From positions 347,501 through 411,500 of the forward strand of contig NZ_CP015506.1 of assembly GCF_000294775.2 (NCBI RefSeq): DNA of 64,000 bases. Direction: 5' to 3'. This DNA is from Cytobacillus oceanisediminis 2691. Lineage in GTDB: Bacteria > Bacillota > Bacilli > Bacillales > Cytobacillaceae. Numbering within the stretch: the first letter of the stretch is position 1; every line of letters begins with the position of its first letter. This document shows, piece by piece, positions 34,898 to 43,229 of this stretch. Position numbers and translations under genes: made by a program. The notes under the pieces are model-generated. The model saw only the letters and a list, made by a program, of their open reading frames with translations. It had not been told where the DNA came from and did not search any database.

Positions 34898-34962
34898 GCT
34901 CCATTCCACTTCTGTATTGCTCCATTCAGCCTCTGTAGTGCTCTTTTTATCTGGAATATAAT
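34898..34962 (+). promoter_or_regulatory. Direct repeat plus -10 upstream of the ABC exporter genes
   Basis: Two 21-bp direct repeats (GCTCCATTC...CTCTGTA type) run 34898-34918 and 34919-34939. A perfect TATAAT follows at 34957-34962, 17 bp further, without a proper -35. LytTR proteins typically bind two direct repeats about 21 bp apart next to a weak -35, so this is a candidate operator for the fusion protein encoded just upstream. It could equally be one more of the window's 21-bp-period arrays. Confidence 0.45.
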
Positions 34963-35025
34963 GTGGGGGTTTTCTTTATGAATTAAGATGAATGCATAAG
35001 AAAACAAACCGCATGGAGGATGAAA

Positions 35026-35874
35026 ATGGAGAATATCATTGAAGTCAAATCATTGGCCAAATACTTTTCAGATCAGCCAGCACTGGAAAATGTATCATTT
35101 AATGTAAAAAAGGGAGAGACTTTCGGGTTTTTAGGGCCAAGCGGATCCGGCAAAACAACTACCATAAAAATTCTAACCGCTCAATTAGCCCAGACAGATG
35201 GGGAGGCTTTAGTATTTGGGGTAAATGCTTCCAATCTGAAGAAAGAAGAATACCGTAAGAAAATCGGAATCCTGACTGATAATAGCGGTTTATATAGCCG
35301 TTTAACAATTTATGATAATTTAAAGCTGTACTGTGATCTTTATGATGTACCGGATAAGAGGATTGATGAAGTTCTGGGCATGGTCAATTTAATAGATGAT
35401 AAGAAGAAGGCTGTTTCTAAACTATCAAAAGGGATGACTCAGCGTGTGACACTGGCACGGGCATTCTTGCATCAGCCTGAGCTGCTGTTTCTTGATGAAC
35501 CGACTTCAGCACTTGATCCAGTAAATACAAAACATATTTATAAAGGCTTAAAAGACTTAAAAGAAAAAGGAACCACGATCTTTTTGACCACACACGATAT
35601 GAATGAGGCTGAAACGCTATGTGACCGCGTTGCGTTCTTAAATAATGGGGCTATTCAATTGCTGGATTCACCTAAAGCGCTTCGCCGAAAATTTGCCGAT
35701 CATACATTGACTGTTGAGCTGACCGATGGGAGCAAAGTAATTGTCGATAAAGGACCGGGCGGAGCACAAACTGTGTATGATTACATGTCTGGAAATAAAA
35801 TTGTTTCCATCTATTCGAACGAACCGACTTTAGGGGATATTTTTGTAGAAGTAACAGGGAGGAAATTAGCATGA
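35026..35874 (+). CDS. ABC transporter ATP-binding protein
   Basis: 282 residues from ATG 35026; GGAGGA at 35015-35020 is too close to the in-frame ATG at 35020. All ATPase motifs are intact: Walker A GPSGSGKT (37-44), Q-loop region, signature LSKGMTQR (about 132-139), Walker B LLFLDEPTSALDP, and the H-loop in TTHDMNEAE. The C-terminal extension is like those of ABC-2 exporter ATPases (drug, antibiotic or lipid export). The last 4 nt overlap the permease start (ATGA), so the two are one unit. The substrate is not evident. Confidence 0.95.
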   Translation: MENIIEVKSLAKYFSDQPALENVSFNVKKGETFGFLGPSGSGKTTTIKILTAQLAQTDGEALVFGVNASNLKKEEYRKKIGILTDNSGLYSRLTIYDNLKLYCDLYDVPDKRIDEVLGMVNLIDDKKKAVSKLSKGMTQRVTLARAFLHQPELLFLDEPTSALDPVNTKHIYKGLKDLKEKGTTIFLTTHDMNEAETLCDRVAFLNNGAIQLLDSPKALRRKFADHTLTVELTDGSKVIVDKGPGGAQTVYDYMSGNKIVSIYSNEPTLGDIFVEVTGRKLA

Positions 35875-36578
35875 CTTTTTCAATGAAACGATCTATGGCC
35901 ATCTTATATAAGGATTATAAAGATGTTTCGAAAAATTTATATGTTTCTACTACCGTCTTCCTGCCCCTTGTTATGGCCGCGATTTATGGACGCATGGGTA
36001 TTGAGGCAATCGATGCACATTATATGGTCATCAATATGATTTTTAGTTTAGTAGCAGCTTATGTGCAGTGCTCACTAATTGCAGAGGAAAAAGAAAAAAA
36101 TACATTAAGGGGACTTATGCTGTCTCCTGCAAGTACCCTGGAGATATTATTCGGGAAAAGTTTATTGAGCTTTATTAGCACTATTGCCGTTATCATTATA
36201 GCTGCATTTTTAACTGGTTATAATCCTGATAATGTAATAATAGTTGGTATGGCTATTATTCTGTCTGCTATCTTTTATATTGGAATTGGCACATTGCTTG
36301 GATTGTTGACAAAATCCGTAATGGAAGCATCGGTTGTTATTTTGCCCATTATGATGATTTTTTCCTTTGGCTCGTTCTTGACCCCTTTTATAGAAAAATA
36401 TCCAGTTTTAATATTTATTGAGTACTTGCCAAATCTGCAGCTCATTGACTTGGCTAATCAGATTGAAGCGGGGGCTGGCCTATCGGATGTATGGTCCCAT
36501 CTGGCGGCAATAATTATATGGACTGCTGCTGTGTTTGCTCTAGTGGTCGCCGTATACAAAAAACGAATGATGGATTGA
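35871..36578 (+). CDS. ABC-2 type transporter permease
   Basis: 235 residues with six predicted membrane helices, the usual small ABC-2 permease layout. A cytoplasmic KEKNTLRGLMLSPAS motif (after helix 2) marks the coupling region. It pairs with the preceding ATPase, which overlaps it by 4 nt. The C-terminal YKKRMMD is positive and cytoplasmic. A GC-rich terminator follows. Substrate unknown; with a LytTR regulator next door, peptide, bacteriocin or quaternary-amine export are possibilities only. Confidence 0.9.
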   Translation: MTFSMKRSMAILYKDYKDVSKNLYVSTTVFLPLVMAAIYGRMGIEAIDAHYMVINMIFSLVAAYVQCSLIAEEKEKNTLRGLMLSPASTLEILFGKSLLSFISTIAVIIIAAFLTGYNPDNVIIVGMAIILSAIFYIGIGTLLGLLTKSVMEASVVILPIMMIFSFGSFLTPFIEKYPVLIFIEYLPNLQLIDLANQIEAGAGLSDVWSHLAAIIIWTAAVFALVVAVYKKRMMD

Positions 36579-36582
36579 TGAC

Positions 36583-36616
36583 AAGGCCGGCCGCTTTTCG
36601 CCGGCCTTCGTTTTTT
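36583..36616 (+). terminator. Terminator after the ABC permease
   Basis: The stem AAGGCCGGC (36583-36591) with GCCGGCCTT (36600-36608) is followed by CGTTTTTT. Confidence 0.92.
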
Positions 36617-36630
36617 GCCGACAGCCTCTT

Positions 36631-36674
36631 TGTCTAATTTCCCAGGAAAAGATGTTTTTCTGCAAAATTAGACA
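36631..36674 (+). promoter_or_regulatory. Long inverted repeat containing the shared 15-nt motif
   Basis: TGTCTAATTT (36631-36640) and AAATTAGACA (36665-36674) are perfect 10-bp arms. Inside, GAAAA/TTTTC can pair as well. The 15-mer ATTTCCCAGGAAAAG (36637-36651), also upstream of the ABC-like/LytTR gene, spans the left arm. No U-run follows, so it is not an ordinary terminator. It lies 75 nt before the thioredoxin-fold gene. Confidence 0.5.
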
Positions 36675-36749
36675 GCAGTAATCAGAAGGAATGCTGGGGA
36701 GCCATACAGAATTAGTAATTAGTCATTTAGAAAAAAGGAGTGTTGATTA

Positions 36750-37310
36750 ATGGAATTACTGGATTGGTTCCAAAAAGGGCTGAGTCTGCATGAATACATA
36801 GGGGGAATGAAAGTAAATAAAGATGAAATGATGGGCATTTACGATCGTTTCTCTTTATCAGATAAAGAGAAAGCAAGATTGGCAGAATTTAAGGACACTG
36901 GCATGAAAGTGATTGTACTCACTGAAGATTGGTGCGGAGATGCGATGCTGAATAATCCGATTCTGCTGAAAATCGCAGAGGAAGCAGGGATGGAAGTCCG
37001 TTTTATTTTAAGGGATCAGAATCTTGAGCTGATGGATCAATATTTGACTAACGGAACATCCAGAGCAATACCCATTTATATTTTTATAGATGAGGCGGGG
37101 AAGGAAAAAGCTGTTTGGGGACCTCGTGCCAAACAGGTTCAGGAAATGGTTGATGATGGAAGAAGTAAGCTCCCCGCACAGAATGCGGAAGACTTTAAGG
37201 ACAAACAAATGAGCATGTACAGGAGACTAACTGCTTCCTATCAGGAGGATTCTAAGATCTGGCAATTTGTTGCTGATAGTATAGTAGATGCTATTGTTTC
37301 GGGGAAATAA
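36750..37310 (+). CDS. Thioredoxin-fold protein with a single active-site cysteine
   Basis: 186 residues. The central part (about 52-150) reads as a thioredoxin fold: a strand VIVLTED, then WCGDA (61-65) where thioredoxins have WCxxC, and a cis-proline site (SRAIPIYIF). Only the first cysteine is kept (CGDA), so a disulfide-reductase role is unlikely; a monothiol or peroxidase-like role is possible. AAAAAAGGAG precedes the ATG. It is probably co-transcribed with the flavoenzyme 19 nt downstream. Confidence 0.8.
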   Translation: MELLDWFQKGLSLHEYIGGMKVNKDEMMGIYDRFSLSDKEKARLAEFKDTGMKVIVLTEDWCGDAMLNNPILLKIAEEAGMEVRFILRDQNLELMDQYLTNGTSRAIPIYIFIDEAGKEKAVWGPRAKQVQEMVDDGRSKLPAQNAEDFKDKQMSMYRRLTASYQEDSKIWQFVADSIVDAIVSGK

Positions 37311-37329
37311 AGGCGGAAGGATGTTTTAA

Positions 37330-38397
37330 ATGGGCTGGAACCAGAATTCCATAACAGCGATGCTGGATATAAAATACCCTATTTTCCAGGCTCCTATGGC
37401 TGGAGGGATGACAACGCCGCAATTAATCAGCGGGGTATCCAATAGTGGAGGACTTGGAAATATGGGCGCAGGCTATATGAGTTCAGATGAAATAAGGAAC
37501 GATATAAAACGGATTCGGAATCTGACAGATAAGCCATTTGGCGTTAATCTCTTTGTTCCGGATAGTGAGGCTTCGGCGGATGCAGAGGAAATCAGCAGCA
37601 TGGAGGATGTACTCGCCGGATACAGCAGTGAGCTTGGTATGAAGGAAAAACCTTCTCTGCCAGAAAAGAATTATGCTGATTTATACAGAAAACAGCTTGA
37701 TGTTTTGATGGAGGAACAGGTGCCTGTTTGCAGCTTTACATTTGGCATTCCTGAATCTGCCATTATTTCTGAATTAAAGAAACAGGGTACGATTATTATT
37801 GGAACCGCAACCAATGTAAAAGAAGCAGTGGAATGGGAAGAGGCTGGCGCAGATGTGATTATTGCTCAGGGGGTTGAAGCCGGGGGGCACCGTGGAACTT
37901 TCGGCAGCGAAGAAAGCGGGCTTATTGGTTCCATGGCTCTAATACCACAGGTAGCAGATGCGGTCAGTTGTCCCGTGGCTGCTGCAGGGGGAATAATGGA
38001 TTCCCGCGGCATTGCTGCTGCTATGATGCTTGGCGCAGCAGGGGTCCAGCTGGGAACTGCTTTTCTTACATGCAGGGAAAGCGGAGCTCACTCACTGTAC
38101 AAACATGCACTATTAAATGCAAGGGAAGATCAGACAGCTGTGACGAAAGCATTTTCCGGAAAGCTTGCAAGAGGAATTCGCAACAGGTTCATGGAAGAGA
38201 TGAAAGGTCTGCAGACATTGCCTTATCCATTACAGAATGATATGACAGCCCCTATCCGAAAACAGGCAGCCAAGCTGGAGCAGCCGGAGTTTATGTCATT
38301 ATGGGCCGGACAGGGAGTGACACTGGCTGAAGAAGTAACAGTGAAGGAACTAATGATAAAACTTGTTATGGGGACAGAAACTTTATTGGATAAGTAA
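37330..38397 (+). CDS. Nitronate monooxygenase (2-nitropropane dioxygenase) family protein
   Basis: 355 residues, an FMN TIM-barrel enzyme. The opening KYPIFQAPMAGGMTTPQL, the FMN-phosphate stretches GVEAGGHRGTF and AAGGIMDSRG, and GVQLGTAF are all family motifs. The AGGHRG sequence carries the conserved histidine of class I nitronate monooxygenases. It oxidises nitronates such as propionate-3-nitronate, but enoyl-ACP reductase FabK is a related fold; the missing FabK context favours NMO. A bidirectional terminator follows. Confidence 0.9.
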   Translation: MGWNQNSITAMLDIKYPIFQAPMAGGMTTPQLISGVSNSGGLGNMGAGYMSSDEIRNDIKRIRNLTDKPFGVNLFVPDSEASADAEEISSMEDVLAGYSSELGMKEKPSLPEKNYADLYRKQLDVLMEEQVPVCSFTFGIPESAIISELKKQGTIIIGTATNVKEAVEWEEAGADVIIAQGVEAGGHRGTFGSEESGLIGSMALIPQVADAVSCPVAAAGGIMDSRGIAAAMMLGAAGVQLGTAFLTCRESGAHSLYKHALLNAREDQTAVTKAFSGKLARGIRNRFMEEMKGLQTLPYPLQNDMTAPIRKQAAKLEQPEFMSLWAGQGVTLAEEVTVKELMIKLVMGTETLLDK

Positions 38398-38425
38398 AAA
38401 GCAGTGCCCAGTGCGGCACTGCTTT
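38398..38425. terminator. Bidirectional terminator between convergent genes
   Basis: AAAGCAGTGCC (38398-38408) pairs with GGCACTGCTTT (38415-38425). It is shared by the NMO gene (+) and the pyrophosphatase gene (-). Confidence 0.8.
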
Positions 38426-38428
38426 GTC

Positions 38429-39361
38429 TTATTTGCCAGCCAATACGTTAGTAAGCGGCGGTACAATCTGCTTTTTGCGTGACACAACGCCCTTTAATAC
38501 GGCACTGTTGTTTTCAAGTGTTACATCATAAGCTTTTTCAACTGCTGCAGCTTCTTTGCCAAGAGAAATGGCAACTGAGTCGTTGTTAAGGATGTCAGTT
38601 AAAACAAAAACAAAAAGGTCAAGCTCTTTATTATTGATATTTTCAGTAATGGCAGCTTCCAATTCTTCCTGGCGGCTTAATACGTCATTTAGGTCCACGG
38701 CATTAACCTGTGCGATTTCTGTTTTATAGCTGCCCATTTGGAATTCCTTAGCATCAAGGGAGATTAGCTCTTTCACGCTCTTCTTGCTTAAATCTGCTCC
38801 TGCTTTAAGCATTTCCAGACCATACTCTTCAGCGTTTACTCCCGCGATTTCAGCAAGCTCGCGTGCTGCTGAAACGTCCTGATCTGTGCATGTTGGAGAT
38901 TTGAACAGCAAAGAATCGGAAATGATGGCCGAAAGCATTAAACCAGCTGTTTCCTTGCTGATTTCTACACCGTTTTCCTTGTACATTTTGTTCAGAATAG
39001 TTGCTGTGCAGCCAACAGGCTCTGCGCGGTAGTAAAGCGGATCGCTTGTTTCAAAGTTCGCTATGCGGTGGTGGTCAATAACCTCAAGGATTTTCACATC
39101 TCTGATATCATCAGCACTTTGCTGGAACTCATTATGGTCTACAAGGATTACTTCGCTTGCTTCTTTGGAAACTGCCTCAACAAGACGGGGAGCTTCAGCT
39201 TTAAAATAATTTAAAGCATATTGTGTTTCCTCATTTACCTGGCCCAGGCGGATTGGCTCAGCATCAACGCCTAATTTGTTTTTTAATTCTGCATAAGCAA
39301 GTGCTGAACAGATTGAGTCAGTGTCTGGGTTTTTGTGTCCGAATACAAATACTTTTAACAT
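38429..39361 (-). CDS. ppaC: Manganese-dependent inorganic pyrophosphatase
   Basis: 310 residues (B. subtilis PpaC has 309). It hydrolyses pyrophosphate to drive biosynthetic reactions. DHH-family metal ligands are visible: [10 protein letters not shown] near the start, [11 protein letters not shown], and the DHH-type motif VIDHHRI. The DHHA2 domain holds the C-terminal [10 protein letters not shown] signature. ATG 39361 has GAAGGAGTAGG upstream; the longer frame to 39400 is not needed. Confidence 0.97.
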   Translation of the reverse strand: MLKVFVFGHKNPDTDSICSALAYAELKNKLGVDAEPIRLGQVNEETQYALNYFKAEAPRLVEAVSKEASEVILVDHNEFQQSADDIRDVKILEVIDHHRIANFETSDPLYYRAEPVGCTATILNKMYKENGVEISKETAGLMLSAIISDSLLFKSPTCTDQDVSAARELAEIAGVNAEEYGLEMLKAGADLSKKSVKELISLDAKEFQMGSYKTEIAQVNAVDLNDVLSRQEELEAAITENINNKELDLFVFVLTDILNNDSVAISLGKEAAAVEKAYDVTLENNSAVLKGVVSRKKQIVPPLTNVLAGK

Positions 39362-39528
39362 AAATCCTACTCCTTCTATATGTAATGTTGGTTTTGGCAT
39401 GCTGTTATTTTACCATATTTCTAATGTAATGGCGGTACAGGGAAAAATCAAATTTTGTTTTTTCAATTGTTAGAGGAAGCTTGGATGTTTTGGAGAAATT
39501 AAATAAGAATAGTAAGGGGGAGACATAC

Positions 39529-40281
39529 ATGGGGAAAGTAGCCATAATTTCTGATATTCATGGAAATATCACAGCTCTGGAGGCGGTGCTGGACAATATC
39601 CGCGAACGCGGAATAGAGATTATTTTCTGCCTAGGTGATTTAATAGGAAAGGGGCCAAACTCCCTTAAAGCCGTTGAACGGATAAAAGAAACCTGTGAAG
39701 TGGTCCTCCTTGGAAACTGGGATGATTTCATGCAGAAGCCGCTGGACTTTGAAGAGGGCAGATGGCATCAGAGACAGCTTGGGGAAGAGGCGTTAGCCTA
39801 TTTGGGAACTCTGCCATTCCATCACGATTTTTATATGAGCGGCAAATATGTCAGGCTCTACCATGCTTCCGCTAAAAGCATTTATCATCGGGTTGTACCG
39901 ACGCGGGATTCTTATGAAGAAAAGCTGGCTATGTTTGAGAATACAGAAAATATTAATGCCGGAGAGGACGGGCTAATTCCGGATGTTGTCGGCTATGGTG
40001 ATATTCATGCTGCTTTGATTGAACCGGTCCATCCGCATAGGACGCTTTTCAATACAGGAAGCGTTGGGAATTCCCTGGATATTCCTCAGGCAACCTATGC
40101 AATTTTGCATGGGGAATACTTATCGAAAGAGGCTGGGCCTTTCTCAATCGAAATTGTCCGGATTCCTTATGATATTGAAAAGGAAATAAGCATTGCCAAG
40201 GATATGGGTATGCCTAATATTGAGGCCTATGCGCTTGAGCTGCGCGAAGCGAAATATAGGGGGGCTCCTAAGAAAGTATAA
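39529..40281 (+). CDS. Metallophosphoesterase (YfcE/ApaH-like)
   Basis: 250 residues from ATG 39529, after AAGGGGGA. The calcineurin-like metal motifs occur in order: ISDIHGN (8-14), GDLIGKGPN, GNWDD, a His in YHASAKS and GYGDIHAAL. It is a predicted phosphodiesterase or phosphatase; the substrate (cyclic nucleotide, diadenosine phosphate or protein phosphate) cannot be told. The gene stands alone. Confidence 0.88.
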   Translation: MGKVAIISDIHGNITALEAVLDNIRERGIEIIFCLGDLIGKGPNSLKAVERIKETCEVVLLGNWDDFMQKPLDFEEGRWHQRQLGEEALAYLGTLPFHHDFYMSGKYVRLYHASAKSIYHRVVPTRDSYEEKLAMFENTENINAGEDGLIPDVVGYGDIHAALIEPVHPHRTLFNTGSVGNSLDIPQATYAILHGEYLSKEAGPFSIEIVRIPYDIEKEISIAKDMGMPNIEAYALELREAKYRGAPKKV

Positions 40282-40314
40282 TCAACTGATAAGACAGACT
40301 AAAATAACCAGTAC

Positions 40315-40380
40315 GCACATTAATAAAATTATCCGCACTTAAAACAAGGCTATGAGCACATAAAAATTTTTATCCGCAGA
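40315..40380 (+). repeat. Short array with 20-21 bp period (GCAC core)
   Basis: GCAC (GCAG once) recurs at 40315, 40335, 40356 and 40376, usually as CCGCACTTAAA-like text followed by an AT-rich stretch ending TATC. It is non-coding and lies between a gene end and a terminator. Confidence 0.5.
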
Positions 40381-40415
40381 AATTAACGATACAGATAATT
40401 TGTACACATTTAACT

Positions 40416-40452
40416 CAAAAAAGCTGACTTCCCAATGAGGAGTCAGCTTTTT
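40416..40452. terminator. Bidirectional terminator
   Basis: AAAAAAGCTGACTTCCC pairs imperfectly with AGGAGTCAGCTTTTT. It is shared by the metallophosphoesterase (+) and the V4R-STAS gene (-). Confidence 0.85.
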
Positions 40453-40458
40453 CCGTTA

Positions 40459-41484
40459 TTAAAAGATTTTCCTGCCTTTTTTGGACAGTGCATAATAAAT
40501 GCCGTGCTGCAGGTTTGTGAAGCAGTTAAATTTAGAAAGGTTAAAATTAGTTTCCGTAATCTTTGTGCCAAGTTCTGGTGAAATGCCAACCAGAATGGTT
40601 TCGGTGCCAATCAGGTTAGCTGCAGCGGCCAACTTGCTTAAGAATTCGACAGTGTAGGAACTGATGGACTGATTTAACCCGGTTAAGTCCAGGATCAGAC
40701 AATCTGCCTGGTGCTTCGGAAGGCTGTGGAGAGTTTTATCCACGAGTTCTTCAGAGCGGAATTCATCGTATCTTCCCAATAGAGGGACAACAACGATTCC
40801 ATCCAGGACTGGAATAACCGGTGAAGAGATTTCTTTAACAAGCTGCTTTAATTCAATCGTCCGGTCCTCCACTAATTTTTCAAGCTCGCTGATTTTTTTT
40901 GATTCCTCGCGCCTTGCCAAAGCGTGTATATTTTCCTCAACAGTAACGCTTGAAGGGAAGTAATCCAGCTCTGTATAATCCTGTCCGGCCAACTGGTCAG
41001 CTGCTTTTTTATACCAAAGGCTTGTGCCAAACACAGCGGAAAAGATTCCTGCAAAATGTCCCGGCAGGAATGTTCCAGACTCGTTTTTCCCTTGTTCTTT
41101 GTTAATCTTATATTCCCAGCTGTCAATTGCTCTGACCCTGGCGGTTTTCGCAGCGGGATCTAAATCAGTGATTATGAATTTTCCCCAGCCGGCAGAAGCA
41201 TATATTCTGGGTATGATATTAGCCACTTCTTCTATCGGAAGTTTTAAATCCTTGAAGAATTCCCCTACTACCATTCCCTGCCTGAAGCCGGTGGTCTCAA
41301 GTACAAGGCTGGATGTTTCTTTTCCAGAGATCTCTTCAATCGTATCGAAGAAGCTTTTCATGGCAGATTTTATCCAAAATAGGACCGCATCATCGCCTTC
41401 AAAATTAAACAGACCTTTTTCAAGGTCCCAATTAAAATCAAAACCATCAATTTTTGTTTCAAGCACTAGGCTATTTTCTGTCAT
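40459..41484 (-). CDS. V4R sensor plus STAS domain protein (RsbR-like)
   Basis: 341 residues. The N-terminal part (about 40-185) resembles a V4R domain (FRQGMVVGEFFK, then GWGKFIITDLD...ARVRAIDSWE). A coiled coil (about 195-225, ARREESKKISELEKLVEDRT) leads to a STAS domain (225-341) with PVIPVLDGIVVVPLLGRYD, as in RsbR-type stressosome proteins. The first RsbR phospho-threonine position seems replaced (ISSYT), while a Thr is present in PELGTKI. It may feed a stress signal to a stressosome, but no rsbS/rsbT partners are nearby. AGGGGGT precedes the ATG. Confidence 0.82.
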   Translation of the reverse strand: MTENSLVLETKIDGFDFNWDLEKGLFNFEGDDAVLFWIKSAMKSFFDTIEEISGKETSSLVLETTGFRQGMVVGEFFKDLKLPIEEVANIIPRIYASAGWGKFIITDLDPAAKTARVRAIDSWEYKINKEQGKNESGTFLPGHFAGIFSAVFGTSLWYKKAADQLAGQDYTELDYFPSSVTVEENIHALARREESKKISELEKLVEDRTIELKQLVKEISSPVIPVLDGIVVVPLLGRYDEFRSEELVDKTLHSLPKHQADCLILDLTGLNQSISSYTVEFLSKLAAAANLIGTETILVGISPELGTKITETNFNLSKFNCFTNLQHGIYYALSKKGRKIF

Positions 41485-41593
41485 ACCATTACCCCCTGAT
41501 ATTGATATGTATAGTTAAGTAACTTTTTATTTGTCTAGTAAGTAACCAATGTTATATACCCTTAACTTCAAACCTTAAACCTATTTTAGAATA

Positions 41594-42253
41594 TTATCTG
41601 CGTCTATTTATATTCAATTTTTTTGACTTTTCATTTACATAAGCGTACATAATATCTTTCTCATTCAAATTGTTTTGCCGCAGCTGCTCTAAAAGCCAAT
41701 CTTTAGTCTGTCCCAGCAGCTCGAGATTACGCGCCTGAATCCTCCCATCCACAATAACCGCAATAGGGAGGCCCTCATCCTGAATGGAGATATTTAAATG
41801 TTCGACGGTAACAGGCGTATTGGCCACTTTCGGTATGATGCTCACTTCACCGATAGGCTCAAGAATGGCGTAATCCACATCCGCAATTTTTGGATAGCCT
41901 TTGCTTCTTAGGATAGACAGCAGCTGAGTCATGGAAAGGTGGGATTTTTCCAGATTGTCTTCCAGGATTTCACCGTTTTTAATCAGCATTGTCGGTTCCC
42001 CAAGAAAAAATCGGTTGCCAATTTGGTTTAAAGTCAAATAGGAAAAGAGAATATGAAGGCCTACAAGAATCGCCAATGCTGCTAATGTCGGCCAGTATTC
42101 TGTGCTAATAAGAGGCTCAGAGGCAACTGTACCAACAATAATGATGGCGACGAGGTCGTAAGGAGTCATCTGGATAATTGTCGACTTGCCCATCAGTCTC
42201 ATAATCATGATTGTGATTAAGTAAAGACTTAATATTTTTAAGATCAAAAACAT
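41594..42253 (-). CDS. DUF421 membrane protein (YetF/YrbG type)
   Basis: 219 residues. Three N-terminal membrane segments (about 1-17, 32-50, 57-75) contain MRLMGKSTIIQMTPYDLV, the DUF421 hallmark. A soluble C-terminal part follows with EKSHLSMTQLLSILRSKG and ILEPIGEVSI. Function is unknown; YetF-like proteins occur in Bacillus spore and vegetative membranes. A second, shorter-linked DUF421 paralogue is at 60514. AAAGGAG precedes the ATG. Confidence 0.9.
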   Translation of the reverse strand: MFLILKILSLYLITIMIMRLMGKSTIIQMTPYDLVAIIIVGTVASEPLISTEYWPTLAALAILVGLHILFSYLTLNQIGNRFFLGEPTMLIKNGEILEDNLEKSHLSMTQLLSILRSKGYPKIADVDYAILEPIGEVSIIPKVANTPVTVEHLNISIQDEGLPIAVIVDGRIQARNLELLGQTKDWLLEQLRQNNLNEKDIMYAYVNEKSKKLNINRRR

Positions 42254-42323
42254 ATAGAAGCTCCTTTGACTGCACTTTTATTCAAAGGATTTGCTTAATG
42301 AAAGGCTTTCATGTGAGAAAATA

Positions 42324-42355
42324 ATAAAAAAAGCCCGAATGCAGGATCCGGGCTT
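42324..42355 (-). terminator. Terminator of plsY
   Basis: The stem AAGCCCG/CGGGCTT (42331-42337 and 42349-42355) is followed on the minus strand by a seven-to-nine T run. Confidence 0.9.
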
Positions 42356-42358
42356 CGA

Positions 42359-42985
42359 TTAGGCTCGTTTTTTTTGGTCTCTTGGAGGGATGCGGTCATT
42401 TTTCAGGCGCTTATCATTGATTTTAGGCTCATTTTTATCAATGAAGTTTTTAATATTCGAACGGTGAAGGAAAATCAAAAATAATAGGAAAATAGAAAAG
42501 ATAAGTTCATGTTCAGTGCCTTCGGTAAATAAGGAATAGATAAGTAAAGATGCACCCACCGATAAAGAGCCAAAAAATACATACTTCGTTCTGTAAATGA
42601 CTGCGACAAAACAAATGTAGGCGATCAAAAACATCCATATATTTGCTAAAAGCAATACACCTGCCGTGGTTGCAATGGCTTTTCCTCCGCGGAATCCTGC
42701 AAAGATCGGAAAGCAGTGGCCTGCTACTGCAACCATCCCAGCCATTAACGGATCGGTCTCAGCGTTCAGGATGACAGGCAATGCTGCAGCTGCTGCTCCC
42801 TTGCCCACATCCACCAGCAGAACCACGATAGCTGCTTTTTTGCCCAGTACCCTTAGTGTATTAGTCGCACCAGGATTATTGCTGCCATGATCACGGATGT
42901 CGATCCCAAAGGCATATTTGCCGATCAATAAGGCTGTAGGAATTGATCCTATCAGGTACGCTGCCAAGTAAATAAGAAATGTCAT
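42359..42985 (-). CDS. plsY: Glycerol-3-phosphate acyltransferase PlsY
   Basis: 208 residues with about five membrane helices. PlsY transfers acyl groups from acyl-phosphate to glycerol-3-phosphate, the first step of phospholipid synthesis. The three family motifs are visible: GSIPTALLIGK, DHGSNNPGATNTLRVLG and GHCFPIFAGFRGGKAIATTAG. The ATG at 42994 lies against the AAGG ribosome site, so ATG 42985 is the better start. The C-terminal tail is basic. Confidence 0.95.
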   Translation of the reverse strand: MTFLIYLAAYLIGSIPTALLIGKYAFGIDIRDHGSNNPGATNTLRVLGKKAAIVVLLVDVGKGAAAAALPVILNAETDPLMAGMVAVAGHCFPIFAGFRGGKAIATTAGVLLLANIWMFLIAYICFVAVIYRTKYVFFGSLSVGASLLIYSLFTEGTEHELIFSIFLLFLIFLHRSNIKNFIDKNEPKINDKRLKNDRIPPRDQKKRA

Positions 42986-43200
42986 CGTAACCATCCTTTT
43001 TCAATCAATATATTCAATAATGGTTTAGAGTTGTCCATTATTTAAAAATATGTTCACTGCCCTCCTCTTTGAAGTCATCGCTTACAGTTTACCATATAAT
43101 GGTTTTGTTCGAAGCGGGAAATTAATCATTATTTTAATATTAAGCGATGAAAAAATATGGAAATAAAAGCTTTTTGGGGGAGATTTTTATAAAAAATGTA

Positions 43201-43229
43201 TTGAATTATTCAATTCTCTCGATTATGAT
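43201..43229 (+). promoter_or_regulatory. Putative sigma-A promoter for the zinc-finger/TM gene
   Basis: TTGAAT (43201-43206), a 17-bp spacer and TATGAT (43224-43229). The transcript would have a leader of about 145 nt before 43381. The rest of the gap 42986-43380 shows no supported gene. Confidence 0.6.
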
